Under the pieces are notes generated by a model, which ran no database searches, was not told where the DNA came from, and saw only the letters and a list, made by a program, of their open reading frames with translations. 64,000 nt of DNA, taken from the NCBI GenBank assembly GCA_963767715.1, contig CAVYFA010000013.1, forward strand, positions 1 to 64,000, read 5' to 3'. Both the position numbers and the translations under genes were made by a program. This stretch comes from CAVSXS01 sp963767715. GTDB taxonomy: Bacteria; Chloroflexota; Ktedonobacteria; Ktedonobacterales; Ktedonobacteraceae. Positions 1-10,067 of this stretch are shown one piece after another. Within the stretch, counting starts at the first letter, position 1. Every line of letters starts with the position of its first letter.

Positions 1-631
1 ACTTTTCCTCGAGTATCAAGTTGCGCTTTGCTTCGGCCTCGACACCGGTAAGCCGGACCTGCCCATTAACGTTATAGAGCCGCAGCGTGACGCCATCCGG
101 CACAAGCCAGCTCTCCAACTGAGAGCTCCACAACTCCCCGCGTACGCCCGGTGTCATGGGGCGCATGATGCTGTGGGCTGGGTCCAGTCGCCAGCCAAAC
201 AAGCGTTGTGACTTGCTGCGTGGCAAAGGTGGCTCATTCGGGTCGTAGGCAAAGTATTCTAGCACACCCATATGCGCATACCGCCATGGCTTCTCGTTCA
301 AGTCCTTCGCCCAAGTCTCTTCTGAGGCGATCTCAAACACCACGTGCGGTGCCGGGCCGCTCCTGCCTATCTTCCAACTGCGGATCGATCGACGGATGAT
401 TCCTTTGAGAATAGCTACATCGGGCGCGAGTGGGTATTCGTTGCGATCAGTCGTCTCGTACATGTTGAGATTTTCGTAGATGGCGCATATCTGTCCCCGG
501 AAGAGCCAGGTCAAGACTTCGACGAGGTAATGCACCAGATCAGCATGGAAGGCCGTCTCCCCCATCAGGTCCTCCTCGGTTGAGTGGGAGTCGTAGTAGT
601 ATTCTATCTCGTCTTCAATACGCCTGACCAT
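1..631 (-). CDS. Uma2 family (DUF820) endonuclease-like protein, 3' end outside window
   Basis: The reverse-strand frame is open from an ATG at 631 to the window edge (210 codons seen), so the C-terminus is missing. Early residues read EIEYYYDSHSTEEDL and the core has APDVAILKG followed by VVFEIASEETWAKD, matching the PD-(D/E)XK-like Asp and E-x-A/S pattern of the Uma2 family. The tail is an Ala/Glu-rich helix (VEAEAKRNLILEE), as in many long Uma2 proteins. An AGGGACGG stretch lies upstream of the start. These proteins occur in many copies in Chloroflexota and Cyanobacteria. A nuclease role comes from the fold only; the cellular function is unknown. Confidence 0.8.
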   Translation of the reverse strand, partial: MVRRIEDEIEYYYDSHSTEEDLMGETAFHADLVHYLVEVLTWLFRGQICAIYENLNMYETTDRNEYPLAPDVAILKGIIRRSIRSWKIGRSGPAPHVVFEIASEETWAKDLNEKPWRYAHMGVLEYFAYDPNEPPLPRSKSQRLFGWRLDPAHSIMRPMTPGVRGELWSSQLESWLVPDGVTLRLYNVNGQVRLTGVEAEAKRNLILEEK

Positions 632-824
632 CGTGTCACCGTCCCTTTCTCGATCTGGCTTGTTTGCCGACAGGAGATGCCTTCAACCCACCCATGCCTT
701 GTTTGTAATCCGATCCGACTCTTCATATAAAGAGGTCTAGTATCGGATCAGTTTAATCATACCATATGCCGCGTTGCGCCTGTCAAGCCTTTTCGCGAAT
801 GCATAGACATGTTGAGAGAAGGCC

Positions 825-851
825 TGTCATCCTGAGCGCAGCGAAGGATCT
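825..851. repeat. Dispersed TGTCATCCTGAGCG-type intergenic repeat
   Basis: The stretch begins TGTCATCCTGAGCG and ends with AGCGAAGGATCT. ATCCT and AGGAT arms can pair around a short GC-rich loop. I recognise this as a dispersed element seen between genes in many bacterial genomes. Here it overlaps the end of the ABC exporter gene and encodes its last residues (PSLRSG). Only one copy was noticed in the window. Confidence 0.5.
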
Positions 852-2666
852 GATGCCACTCGTACAAAACCCTCCCCTGGCCGGTAATCCGGCGACTGGT
901 GCCGCCAGTAGGTGTTATAGAGTTGCGCGTAGTGGCCGCCTTTGCGAATGAGCGTATCGTGGTTGCCCTCCTCGACGATGTCGCCGCGATCGAGCACGAT
1001 GATGCGGTCGGCGTGGCGGATGGTGGAGAGGCGGTGGGCGATCACGATGGCGGTCCGGTGCTGCAGGACGAGGTCAAGCCCTTCCTGAATCTGGGCCTCG
1101 GTCAGCGGGTCGACGCTGGCGGTGGCCTCGTCCAGGATGACCATGGACGGGTCTTGCAGCAGCACCCGGGCCAGCGCGACGAGTTGGCGCTGGCCGAGCG
1201 AGAGCGATCTGCCGGCTTCGCCCACCAGCGTATCCAGGCCCTCTGGCAGCGCCTCCAGCCAGTCACCGCTGCCGATCTGCTGCGCGGCGAACGCGACCTC
1301 TGCGTCGCTGGCCTCGGGGCGGGCGTAGCGGATGTTCTCGGCGACGGTGCCGGAGAACAGGAACGGCGGCTGCGGCACGATGCCCAGGCGGCGGCGGTAG
1401 TCGTGCAGGTCGAAGGTGCGGATATCTTGCCCGTCGATCAGCAATTGGCCGCCCTGGAACTCGTAGAAGCGCGCCACCAGCCTGCCGAGGCTGGATTTTC
1501 CCGCGCCGGTATGCCCCACCATGGCGACAGTTTCTCCTGGCTCGATCGTGAGATTGAGGCCGGCCAGCACCGTCTGGCGGTCGTCGTAGCTGAAGAAGAT
1601 ATCCTTTAGCTCGATGGATCCATGCAGGCGCGGGACGGGCCGCTGGTCGATCTGGCGCACGCGCGGCTCGGCATCGATCAGGGCGAAGACGCGCTCGCTG
1701 GCGGCAAGGCCAAGCTGGAACTGGCTCCAGAACGAGGCGATGCTGGTCAGCGGGAACCAGAGCACGCGCAGGCTCTGCACGAAGAGGTACCAGTCGCCCG
1801 CTGTGATGCTGCGGTTGAGGACATCCAGCCCGCCGAAGTAGACCACGATCGCCGTGCCGACGTTCGCGACAAGCAGGAATACGGGGAAGATCCGTTATAA
1901 ACCAGCCCGGACCGGAAATTGACGTGGTACGACTGCTCGTTGACCTCCTGGAACTCGTCGTACATGTTCTGTTCCTGGCGGAAGTTCTTGGCAACGGTGA
2001 TGCCGCTAATGACCTCCTGGACGTTGGCGTTGACGCGCGCCAGCGAGCGCTGGGAACGCCGCGTGGCGCGCCGCGCGATGGTGCGGAAGCCAAGCGCGAC
2101 CAGCACGATGAGGGGCACGATCATAAGGGTCAGCAGGGCCAGTGCAGGCTTTTGACGACGATCACGCCCGCGATGAGGAAGAAGAGCAGCACCTGGCTGA
2201 GCAGGTTGAGCGTCAGCGTCACGACGGTGGCGAAGTCCTCGGTATCCGAGGTGACGCGGGTGACGATCTTGCCGCTTTGAAATTCATCGAAGAAGGACAT
2301 GTCGCGCGCCATTACCGCGTCGAAGGCATCCTGGCGCAGCCTCAGGACGACATCGCCGACGGCCCGCGCGGTGAGCCACTGGCGCAAGAAGTTGCACAGC
2401 CAGGAAATGATGCCGGAGAGCAGGATGGCGCCCACCAGCAGGGAAATGGTGCGCAGCGCCGGCGAGGCGACCACGATGTCGATGCCGCTCGAGATCAGGA
2501 TGGGCGAGACCGTGTCCATCAGCGAGGTCAGAACGACCAGGCCCGCCACAATCAGCATGATGCGCGCCTTGGGCCGGAAGTAGCCGATGATGCGCGCGAC
2601 CAGCTGCCGGTCGGAATAGGTGCGGTCGTAAGCCTCCGCATCCAGACCCTCCATGATAAAGCCCAT
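827..2666 (-). pseudogene. ABC exporter half-transporter B (TMD-NBD), two frameshifts
   Basis: A type IV ABC exporter subunit read in three frames. The N-terminal TMD starts at MGFIMEGLDAEAY (ATG at 2666, AAGGAG ribosome site upstream), the middle piece covers about 1890-2140, and the NBD covers 827 to about 1885. One base is missing near 2143 and another near 1886; restoring both gives 613 codons, a normal half-transporter length. The NBD has Walker A GHTGAGKSS, signature LSLGQRQ (usual LSGGQ) and Walker B MVILDEATASVD with the catalytic Glu. Its substrate is unknown. The partner is the adjacent upstream subunit. Either the gene is decayed or the assembly is wrong; the NBD is otherwise well conserved. 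Confidence 0.8.
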
Positions 2667-4561
<1,895 letters not shown>

Positions 4562-4662
4562 TGGTGCATCCAGGCCGGTGAGTCGTTGGCCATCAGGCTG
4601 CTGGGCCAGTGGGTTAGCACAGATATTCTACCATGCCCTGGACATGATGCGCAAGGCTTTAT

Positions 4663-5052
4663 GTGGTAGTCGAAGCATTGAGGGAGCATAGGGGAAGCCA
4701 AGAGCAAGCCCGTTTGAAAACGGGTGATCGGTGGCAGGAACATGGGCTAATCTTTTGCAATACCTATGGCGGTTACTTTAATCCTGACTACGTGTGGTAC
4801 TCATTTAAGAAGTTGCTCAAGGCGGCTGGTTTGCCTGATGTGCGGTTTCACGACCTACGCCACGGTGCGGCGAAGGTGCTACTCGCCGCAAAAGTAGACT
4901 TGAAGGTGGTATCAGAATTATTGGGGCATAGCTCCGTTGCGATTACGGCGGATATATACGGGCAGGTGTTGCCAGAGATGCAGCAAGAGGTTGTGAAGAA
5001 GATAGATGACTTGTATAGACTTTCGCCATCGGACTCGGATGGTACTAGTTAA
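4663..5052 (+). pseudogene. Tyrosine recombinase/integrase, C-terminal remnant
   Basis: About 129 codons of the catalytic domain of a phage-type integrase. Visible are FHDLRHGAAKVLL (H-x-x-R box), LLGHSSVAIT (second His) and the nucleophile region ITADIYGQV with its Tyr. The N-terminal SAM-like domain and the first catalytic Arg are absent. The frame has a TGA at 4645-4647 and the homology begins abruptly near 4660, in the leader of the divergent ABC exporter. It has no proper ribosome site and cannot be an active recombinase. It marks the left edge of an AT-richer stretch, so it is probably the scar of an old integrated element. Confidence 0.8.
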
Positions 5053-5157
5053 CCCGATGTGCATGTTTTTTAATAAAGCGACCAACTGCATCAGATCGAG
5101 CAGAGAGGTCTGGTCTTGAAGGTGAGACAAAAGCTTCTTGGAAAGACGAGAGGGCCT

Positions 5158-5316
5158 TTAATGGCCTGCGGTAAAGAAAAGAGTGATGCCTGCTAATGTG
5201 ACGAGAAGCACAATGGCAAGCATTATCAGTGCTGCTCTCCTGGAGAATTTTGGAAAAATCCCCTCTCGCTCGGCTTTACGATCTTTCGCAAATGTGTCTG
5301 GTGGTACCGACATCAT
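5158..5316 (-). CDS. Small single-TM hypothetical protein (52 aa)
   Basis: The protein runs from MMSVPPDTF to ITLFFTAGH. A basic, polar N-terminal half is followed by one C-terminal membrane helix (about residues 30-48), giving a probable tail-anchored protein. I chose the ATG at 5316 because AGAGGG sits 8 nt upstream. The frame stays open to a GTG at 5382, but that site has no ribosome binding sequence. I do not recognise a family. It stands alone between the integrase remnant and a broken gene. Confidence 0.45.
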   Translation of the reverse strand: MMSVPPDTFAKDRKAEREGIFPKFSRRAALIMLAIVLLVTLAGITLFFTAGH

Positions 5317-5501
5317 CAGAGTATCCCTCTGCAAAAGTGTCTCTGAATTCCTCAGTGGAACCAATAAGCCACTTCCTTTCACTTATATAGACGCGAGGTG
5401 ACTCCGTTTCTCCAACCCTCGGGTGCTGCGAAAAACTTGCACAGGAGGTTAGTTAAAATGCCATTAAGAAGGCAGCCCGGGATTTGTTGGCTAGGCATAT
5501 G

Positions 5502-5930
5502 TTACAGATTGTTCACTATGCCATATATAGTCCTCTTTAAAATCATCGAATCTGGACAAACATCTTCGATACTCCACTTGAAATTTGTTTCAAGTATGCA
5601 CACTTTCCAGTTTGTACCAAGCCTACCGTCATAAATGCTCAAATGTTTACGGTTAAATATATCGTGGTAGGTAAGTACAAGCCTCTGGTTATAAGTGGAG
5701 TCCTCGTTATCTGAAAAGAAAGAGTGCTCACCTATCTTTTCTATCACATCATTCATTCCGAGGGTATTAATTGAGACCAACTCCGGGTCGCTACCAGGGG
5801 TTAGAACACTGGGGATGATAAAGCCTGTCTGAAACTTTTGCCCCCATATGGATGATGTGATTGACAGAAGTTAGCTACCAGTAACGGGCGTTAGGCTTTC
5901 AGGAAGTTGTACAGAGACATATTGAACCAT
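5502..5930 (-). pseudogene. Unknown gene interrupted by an in-frame stop
   Basis: A single reverse frame runs from ATG at 5930 (MVQYVSVQLPESLTPVTGS) through TAA at 5871-5873 to a stop at 5502. The part after the stop (SSIWGQKFQTGFIIPSV, then LVLTYHDIFNRKHLSIYDG) has protein-like composition over 122 codons and looks like former coding sequence. No domain was recognised. A restart at TTG (5780) is possible but has no ribosome site. Base composition is AT-rich like the rest of this island. It is either a decayed gene or an artefact of chance open frame. Confidence 0.35.
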
Positions 5931-6020
5931 AGTCGTGAAGAAAATTTTGTAGTTGTGGTTATTGTGCATGAATTGCTGTCAAGTACACTCCGGTTCTCAG
6001 AGGAAAAAGAAACACAAAAT

Positions 6021-6413
6021 TTAGGATAGACTCCGTAGTGGTAGAGTATGCACACGGGTTATTTCAGCAAGGTGATCACAGTCTTCTTCGGTTTTCACGC
6101 CTTCAATAATACAGTGTGCATGATTCTCTACTGTGGGTTGGTGATGTACTGTAAAGCCCAATTCTCTAACGTCACCCGCTTTGAGTTCACCCAGTCCGAA
6201 TACTAACTTGTCTACTGCCGCTAATGTCCTCGCTGGAGTCGTTAGCCTCGCAAGGTCTACAGAGATTTCAGGGTCAGGTATGGTTGTCCTGGGTCGCATG
6301 TACGCAGCGAAGGTGATCCTTCCGTCACGTCGAACGGATTTGTAATAAAAACGCCGGTAGAGCAGGTCATCATCGCTAATCTGAACTGTGCCATTTCCTC
6401 GTGCTTCGTTCAT
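6021..6413 (-). CDS. Hypothetical protein, second gene of a coupled pair (130 aa)
   Basis: It begins MNEARGNGTVQISDDDLLYRR and contains ITFAAYMRPRTTIPDPEISVDLARLTTP. I have a general impression of similar small proteins, with a D-D-L-L/V-Y-R-R start and a central S-V-D-L/R-A stretch, encoded just downstream of proteins like its upstream neighbour in diverse bacteria. No named function is known to me. The start was chosen because its ATG overlaps the upstream TGA as ATGA, implying translational coupling. A longer frame exists up to 6464 but would overlap the neighbour further. It is rich in His and acidic residues near the end (VHHQPTVENHAHC), with no membrane segment. Confidence 0.6.
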   Translation of the reverse strand: MNEARGNGTVQISDDDLLYRRFYYKSVRRDGRITFAAYMRPRTTIPDPEISVDLARLTTPARTLAAVDKLVFGLGELKAGDVRELGFTVHHQPTVENHAHCIIEGVKTEEDCDHLAEITRVHTLPLRSLS

Positions 6414-6928
6414 CTTCGTGCAGTAAACACCACAATGGCAATTAGTTGAAGTATTTGGCCCCAAGAAGCGCCTTGTTTTTCTTCGTATCTGGTGACCTCA
6501 CCTTGTCGATCTTTGTATAGATAACCTAGATTACCCGATGGATCGGCATGAACCGCAATTTCAACGGGGGGTGCTCCCCATTCGATTTGTACACCCCCAT
6601 CGGCACGTGGTGCGACAATCTGTGGCCAGGATTGGGCAAAGGCCACCCTGCTAAGTTTCTCATCCACAAGACGGAGGAGATCGGCTGCAAGTGCGATAGC
6701 CCGAGGAGCGATGGGATCGGCACTATATGAATCCCAGCCCGACTCAAGTTCTGCCATTTCATCAAGCTGTTCGAATGCCCATGGCAACCAGCTCTTGATC
6801 GAAGAGTCGCGAGTTGAAAGGGGTTTGTAAGTTGTTACCCGTACTTCCGACGCTGCCGTTCTGATAGCAGGAATTGAGGGTTCGGTTTCCCGCGTACCGC
6901 TTGTAAAAGATTTCTCATAGACAGCCAT
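6410..6928 (-). CDS. Hypothetical protein, first gene of a coupled pair (172 aa)
   Basis: A soluble protein with ELESGWDSYSADPIAPRA near the middle and then PQIVAPRADGGVQIEWGA followed by VEIAVHADPSGNLGYLY. The G-W-D-S-Y-x-A and G-G-V-Q-x-E-W motifs are shared, as far as I recall, by a widespread unnamed family. The C-terminus is hydrophobic (ILQLIAIVVFTA). GAGGTG lies 5 nt before the ATG. Its stop overlaps the start of the next gene (ATGA). The pair could be a toxin-antitoxin-like or regulatory bicistron; this is inference from architecture alone. Confidence 0.6.
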   Translation of the reverse strand: MAVYEKSFTSGTRETEPSIPAIRTAASEVRVTTYKPLSTRDSSIKSWLPWAFEQLDEMAELESGWDSYSADPIAPRAIALAADLLRLVDEKLSRVAFAQSWPQIVAPRADGGVQIEWGAPPVEIAVHADPSGNLGYLYKDRQGEVTRYEEKQGASWGQILQLIAIVVFTARR

Positions 6929-6946
6929 CGTGTCACCTCACAGTTT

Positions 6947-7390
6947 CTACTGGTCTTGTTTCACCTGATTACTGGCATTGTTAGGATTGAGTTCCAGAAC
7001 ATACAACGGGTAATTCCCCACTTCTTTAGTATCAACGTAAAGGCGGAAAAGATACGTACCAGGCTCAGGGAACACAAGAATTGGCATATTCAAAACTAAA
7101 TTAAGTGCAGTAGGACGATCGGGCTCTTCGGGTAAAGCTACAGAGCTAAATCCGGCAATGCCCCCAGCCGTAACATAAAAATCATTTGGGCCAGCAATAT
7201 CAACACGGAAATCATGAGATTGATTAGCCTCAGAGGCCTGGCCAGAAAGTCTTACAACCAGAGCGAGTCCAGGGTGGACTGCCGGAAATGTGAGCGCGTG
7301 GATGGTCTCCACTCCTCCGCCCAGTATCGAGAACTTGCCATCAGGATTGGCTTGTGCAGCATCTGCGGCTATGACATAGATAAGTTCCAT
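6947..7390 (-). CDS. DUF6941 family protein (147 aa)
   Basis: It begins MELIYVIAADAAQANPDGKFSI and continues with LGGGVETI and PVHP-like segments; the middle has FRVDIAGPNDF and the end PGTYLFRLYVDTKEVG. This arrangement of a short beta-sandwich-like protein with the early DAAQ...DGK(F/L)xILG motif matches the DUF6941 family as I remember it. There is no signal peptide or membrane helix, so it is probably cytosolic. The function is unknown. It lies 18 nt upstream of the coupled pair on the same strand and could be co-transcribed with it. Ribosome site is weak. Confidence 0.6.
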   Translation of the reverse strand: MELIYVIAADAAQANPDGKFSILGGGVETIHALTFPAVHPGLALVVRLSGQASEANQSHDFRVDIAGPNDFYVTAGGIAGFSSVALPEEPDRPTALNLVLNMPILVFPEPGTYLFRLYVDTKEVGNYPLYVLELNPNNASNQVKQDQ

Positions 7391-7573
7391 AGTAATTACA
7401 CATCCACCGGTCTAAATTTGAGCATAAAACTCTGACATAAGTACAATTATCATCTGCTACTCTGCTTGTATTGTAACCCTACAAGCGCATCAGATACAAG
7501 TGATTCAATGCTTTCTGTAAGCTTTGAAGCGATAATATGCACTTGTGGCTTTGCACGCAACCGTCCTAGCTGG

Positions 7574-8830
7574 CTATTGTAAAGGCGCTCTCCCTTGCCC
7601 CCTCGATCGTTCCGCCTCGCGCCCGGCTTCGTGCGGGGGAATATCTTCTTGGCCATCCTCGTAATGCTCTTCGTGCTCTTCCGCGGTGGTAAGCGCCGGC
7701 TTTGCGCGTAGTCTGCGGCCGATGAAGATGATCGGCACGATCAGCAGCAGGAAGACGAAGACGTAGGCCACGATGTTGATGACCGTACCCCACACTGAGA
7801 CCTGCTGTGGAGTGGTACCGAAGGTTGGCGGGTAGAGTCCGGTGATGATAAAGCGGGGGTTGCCGCCCACGAAGACGGTGTTGTAGATCGACTTGCCGGG
7901 CACATCCAGGACGGCGACGTTCCCGCCTTGCATCGCAATAAAGCCGAACTGGCCATCGCTGGTGATCGCCACCGATTGTGGCGTAGCACCCAACTGGATG
8001 ATATTGCTGGGTTCGTGCGGGTAGGGCGGCGAGTCGGAGACGACCGGGTTCAGCACGTCCATCTGCTTGTGAAGCATATCCGGCACGTAGACCTGGCCAG
8101 TGTAGGCGTCGTAGTCCATCGGCCCGTATTTTCCGCCGCTCAACAGGGCCGGCAGCAGGACCTTGCGCGAAGCCAGGCTGACCGCGTAAACATGCCCATC
8201 GAGCGTCGTGACGTAGACCATCGTCCCCGCCGGGATATTTACGTAGCGTGGGCCTCCTGGGACAGGAATATCTGCGATGCGTCCGGTGTTGTCGAAGACC
8301 TCCAGCGAATTGTCCGCCACCCAGAGCTGGTTGCTGGTAGTGGATGAGCCGATATTGGCCACCGCCAGGCCGTAAACGGGCCCGTTCGTCGAGATAGTGC
8401 GCTTGATGGCGCAGGTGTTCGGGTCAAATTCTGTGACGCCCGCGGCTCCGTTGCCGGCCGTGTAGAGCACGTTCGCGCCCGGATCATAGGCCAGCAGCGA
8501 TGGCTGGCCGGGTGCCGATACCGTGCAGATCGTTTGCCCGGTCTTGGCTGCCAGCATAGTGACGCGGTTCAAGGCTGGCTGCGTGACGTACAGGAAGCGC
8601 CCATCCAGGCTCAGATAAATCGTCTGGGGATTGCCCGTTAAATGGAAGGTCGTCGTTATCTTCTCCTGCTGGATATCCAGGACGCTGATGCCACTCGATG
8701 AACCCGAAATATACGCCAGGTTTGGCGCCCCGCCGTCCGCCAGGACAGGAGATAGCACAAGAAATGCCGGCAGGACAAGCAAAACCGCCCCGCAGGCCGC
8801 CAGGAGAATTCTTATTTTGTATGATTGCAT
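7574..8830 (-). CDS. YncE/YVTN-type beta-propeller protein, C-terminal membrane anchor
   Basis: An N-terminal hydrophobic segment (about residues 7-30, ending near LSPVLADGG) acts as a signal peptide or anchor. It is followed by repeated beta-propeller blades of the type LSLDGRFLYVTQP, ITSDGQFGFIAMQGG and LAVANIGSS, each pairing a value with a name. A single TM helix lies near 355-375 (NIVAYVFVFLLLIVPIIFIG), then a charged cytoplasmic tail rich in Glu and His. It is therefore an extracellular propeller tethered to the membrane. A hairpin separates it from the upstream BNR lipoprotein gene. The ribosome site is weak (AGAAAGA). Ligand and role are unknown; context suggests envelope metal or redox handling. 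Confidence 0.75.
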   Translation of the reverse strand: MQSYKIRILLAACGAVLLVLPAFLVLSPVLADGGAPNLAYISGSSSGISVLDIQQEKITTTFHLTGNPQTIYLSLDGRFLYVTQPALNRVTMLAAKTGQTICTVSAPGQPSLLAYDPGANVLYTAGNGAAGVTEFDPNTCAIKRTISTNGPVYGLAVANIGSSTTSNQLWVADNSLEVFDNTGRIADIPVPGGPRYVNIPAGTMVYVTTLDGHVYAVSLASRKVLLPALLSGGKYGPMDYDAYTGQVYVPDMLHKQMDVLNPVVSDSPPYPHEPSNIIQLGATPQSVAITSDGQFGFIAMQGGNVAVLDVPGKSIYNTVFVGGNPRFIITGLYPPTFGTTPQQVSVWGTVINIVAYVFVFLLLIVPIIFIGRRLRAKPALTTAEEHEEHYEDGQEDIPPHEAGREAERSRGQGRAPLQ

Positions 8831-8852
8831 ATTGTATCAGTCTTTCTGTTTG

Positions 8853-8893
8853 GGACGAGGGTGCCGAAAGGGTCTCCACCCTGCATCTCGTCC
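8853..8893 (-). terminator. Hairpin between lipoprotein and propeller genes
   Basis: GGACGAG (8853-8859) pairs with CTCGTCC (8887-8893), and inside them GGGTG (8859-8863) pairs with CACCC (8877-8881). It lies just after the stop of the lipoprotein gene and before the propeller gene's start. There is no strong T tract, so it may be an attenuator or processing site rather than a full terminator. Confidence 0.4.
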
Positions 8894-8898
8894 GCTCG

Positions 8899-9969
8899 CT
8901 AGGCCGGCGGCGTTAGCGAGGTCCATCCCGTTCCCGTCGAATTGAGCATGTACATCTCCGTGGGATAAGAGAGCGACAGGTATACCTGGGAGGGGTGGTT
9001 CGGCACGACTGCCAGCACAGCAAGGTTGCCGCTGATGTGCGGCAGGGCGGTCCAGGTCTTACCGCCATCGGTGCTGCGATAGGTAGTAGTGCTGGCCTTG
9101 CCGTAGATGACAAGAGGCTGCTGGCTCGTAACTGCCAGCGCGGAGTATGAAGCCTGCGTGTAGACAAGCTTAAAGCTCTTGCCACCATCCGTTGAGGAAT
9201 ATATTCCCTGGTCACCGGAGGCGTAGATGGGCATATTGGCGCCCGCCGTTACCATATCCTGGACGCCGTAGTTGATTCCCGGCACGACGCGCCAGTGAAT
9301 GCCGCCGTCTGTACTGCTGGCGATGCCGGAGCTGCCATAGACGAAGAGGTGTCCGGGCTCGCCAGGTATGACAAAGATACCAGAAATGACATCGAACGAC
9401 GACGGCAGGGGTCCCGTACTGGAGAAATGCTGCCCGTCATCCAGGCTGCGCTTCAAGCCCTGGAAGCCCAGCTCGTTCAGGAAGATGTACACTTCATCCG
9501 GCGAATCGTTTCCCGCGGCCGAGGCAAAGGGGTAGCCGGAGCTAATCGTCGCGTCGGCAACTGAGAGCTTCCAGGTACGCCCCTCGTCAGCGCTGGTATA
9601 CAACCCTGGCGTTCCCTTGTAGCCCAGGAGCGCCGGCAGGGCGAGTACGAACAGTCGCTGCGGGTTGAGCGGGCTGACCGTCATGGTGTATTCCATCAGC
9701 CCCTGCATCAATTGACCAGGACCGCCCGTCACCTGCTGCCAGGTTGCTCCATTATCCTGCGAGCGGAAAATGCCATAATGCGTGGCAAGGAGCAGCACCT
9801 GAGAAGGCAGGACCAGCATCGAATGCACGTGATTGGCGGCAACGCCGAAGCCGTTCACCGGTGCCGCCGCCGCTGTCGGTGTGCTTTGCTGACCGGAGGT
9901 GTCGCCGCCGCATGCCGCCAGTACGAACAACAAGGCTACAAATATCAAACATATTTTTATGTGTTTCAT
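8899..9969 (-). CDS. BNR/sortilin-like repeat lipoprotein
   Basis: The N-terminus MKHIKICLIFVALLFVLAAC is a clear lipoprotein signal; the lipobox is LAAC, followed by GGDTSGQQSTP. Repeated units of the form S-x-D-G-G-x-T/S-W/F (SQDNGATWQQ, SADEGRTWK, SSTDGGKSFK, STDGGKTWT) are Asp-box/BNR repeats like those of sialidases, VPS10/sortilin and photosystem assembly factor YCF48. It should be an outer-surface propeller. ATG at 9969 is preferred over 9993 because it directly opens the signal peptide and AGAGAGG lies upstream. The next gene downstream is another propeller, and upstream is a CopD-YtkA fusion. Confidence 0.75.
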   Translation of the reverse strand: MKHIKICLIFVALLFVLAACGGDTSGQQSTPTAAAAPVNGFGVAANHVHSMLVLPSQVLLLATHYGIFRSQDNGATWQQVTGGPGQLMQGLMEYTMTVSPLNPQRLFVLALPALLGYKGTPGLYTSADEGRTWKLSVADATISSGYPFASAAGNDSPDEVYIFLNELGFQGLKRSLDDGQHFSSTGPLPSSFDVISGIFVIPGEPGHLFVYGSSGIASSTDGGIHWRVVPGINYGVQDMVTAGANMPIYASGDQGIYSSTDGGKSFKLVYTQASYSALAVTSQQPLVIYGKASTTTYRSTDGGKTWTALPHISGNLAVLAVVPNHPSQVYLSLSYPTEMYMLNSTGTGWTSLTPPA

Positions 9970-10067
9970 ACTATACAGGCCTCTCTTGACCACTTACTCT
10001 GTATATAATTGCGATGCCCCTACGGACGCAAACCCGTATATAGATCGCATGACTATAATCCTACCTA

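Noticed and set aside
899..1609. 236-codon plus-strand frame opposite the ABC exporter
   Set aside because: Asp/Val/Gly-rich antisense of a coding GC-rich gene; no start signal or motif.
7450..7656. 68-codon reverse frame (ends LVSDALVGLQYKQSSR)
   Set aside because: It overlaps the end of the beta-propeller gene and has no ribosome site; the last 40 residues look protein-like but cannot be supported as a gene.
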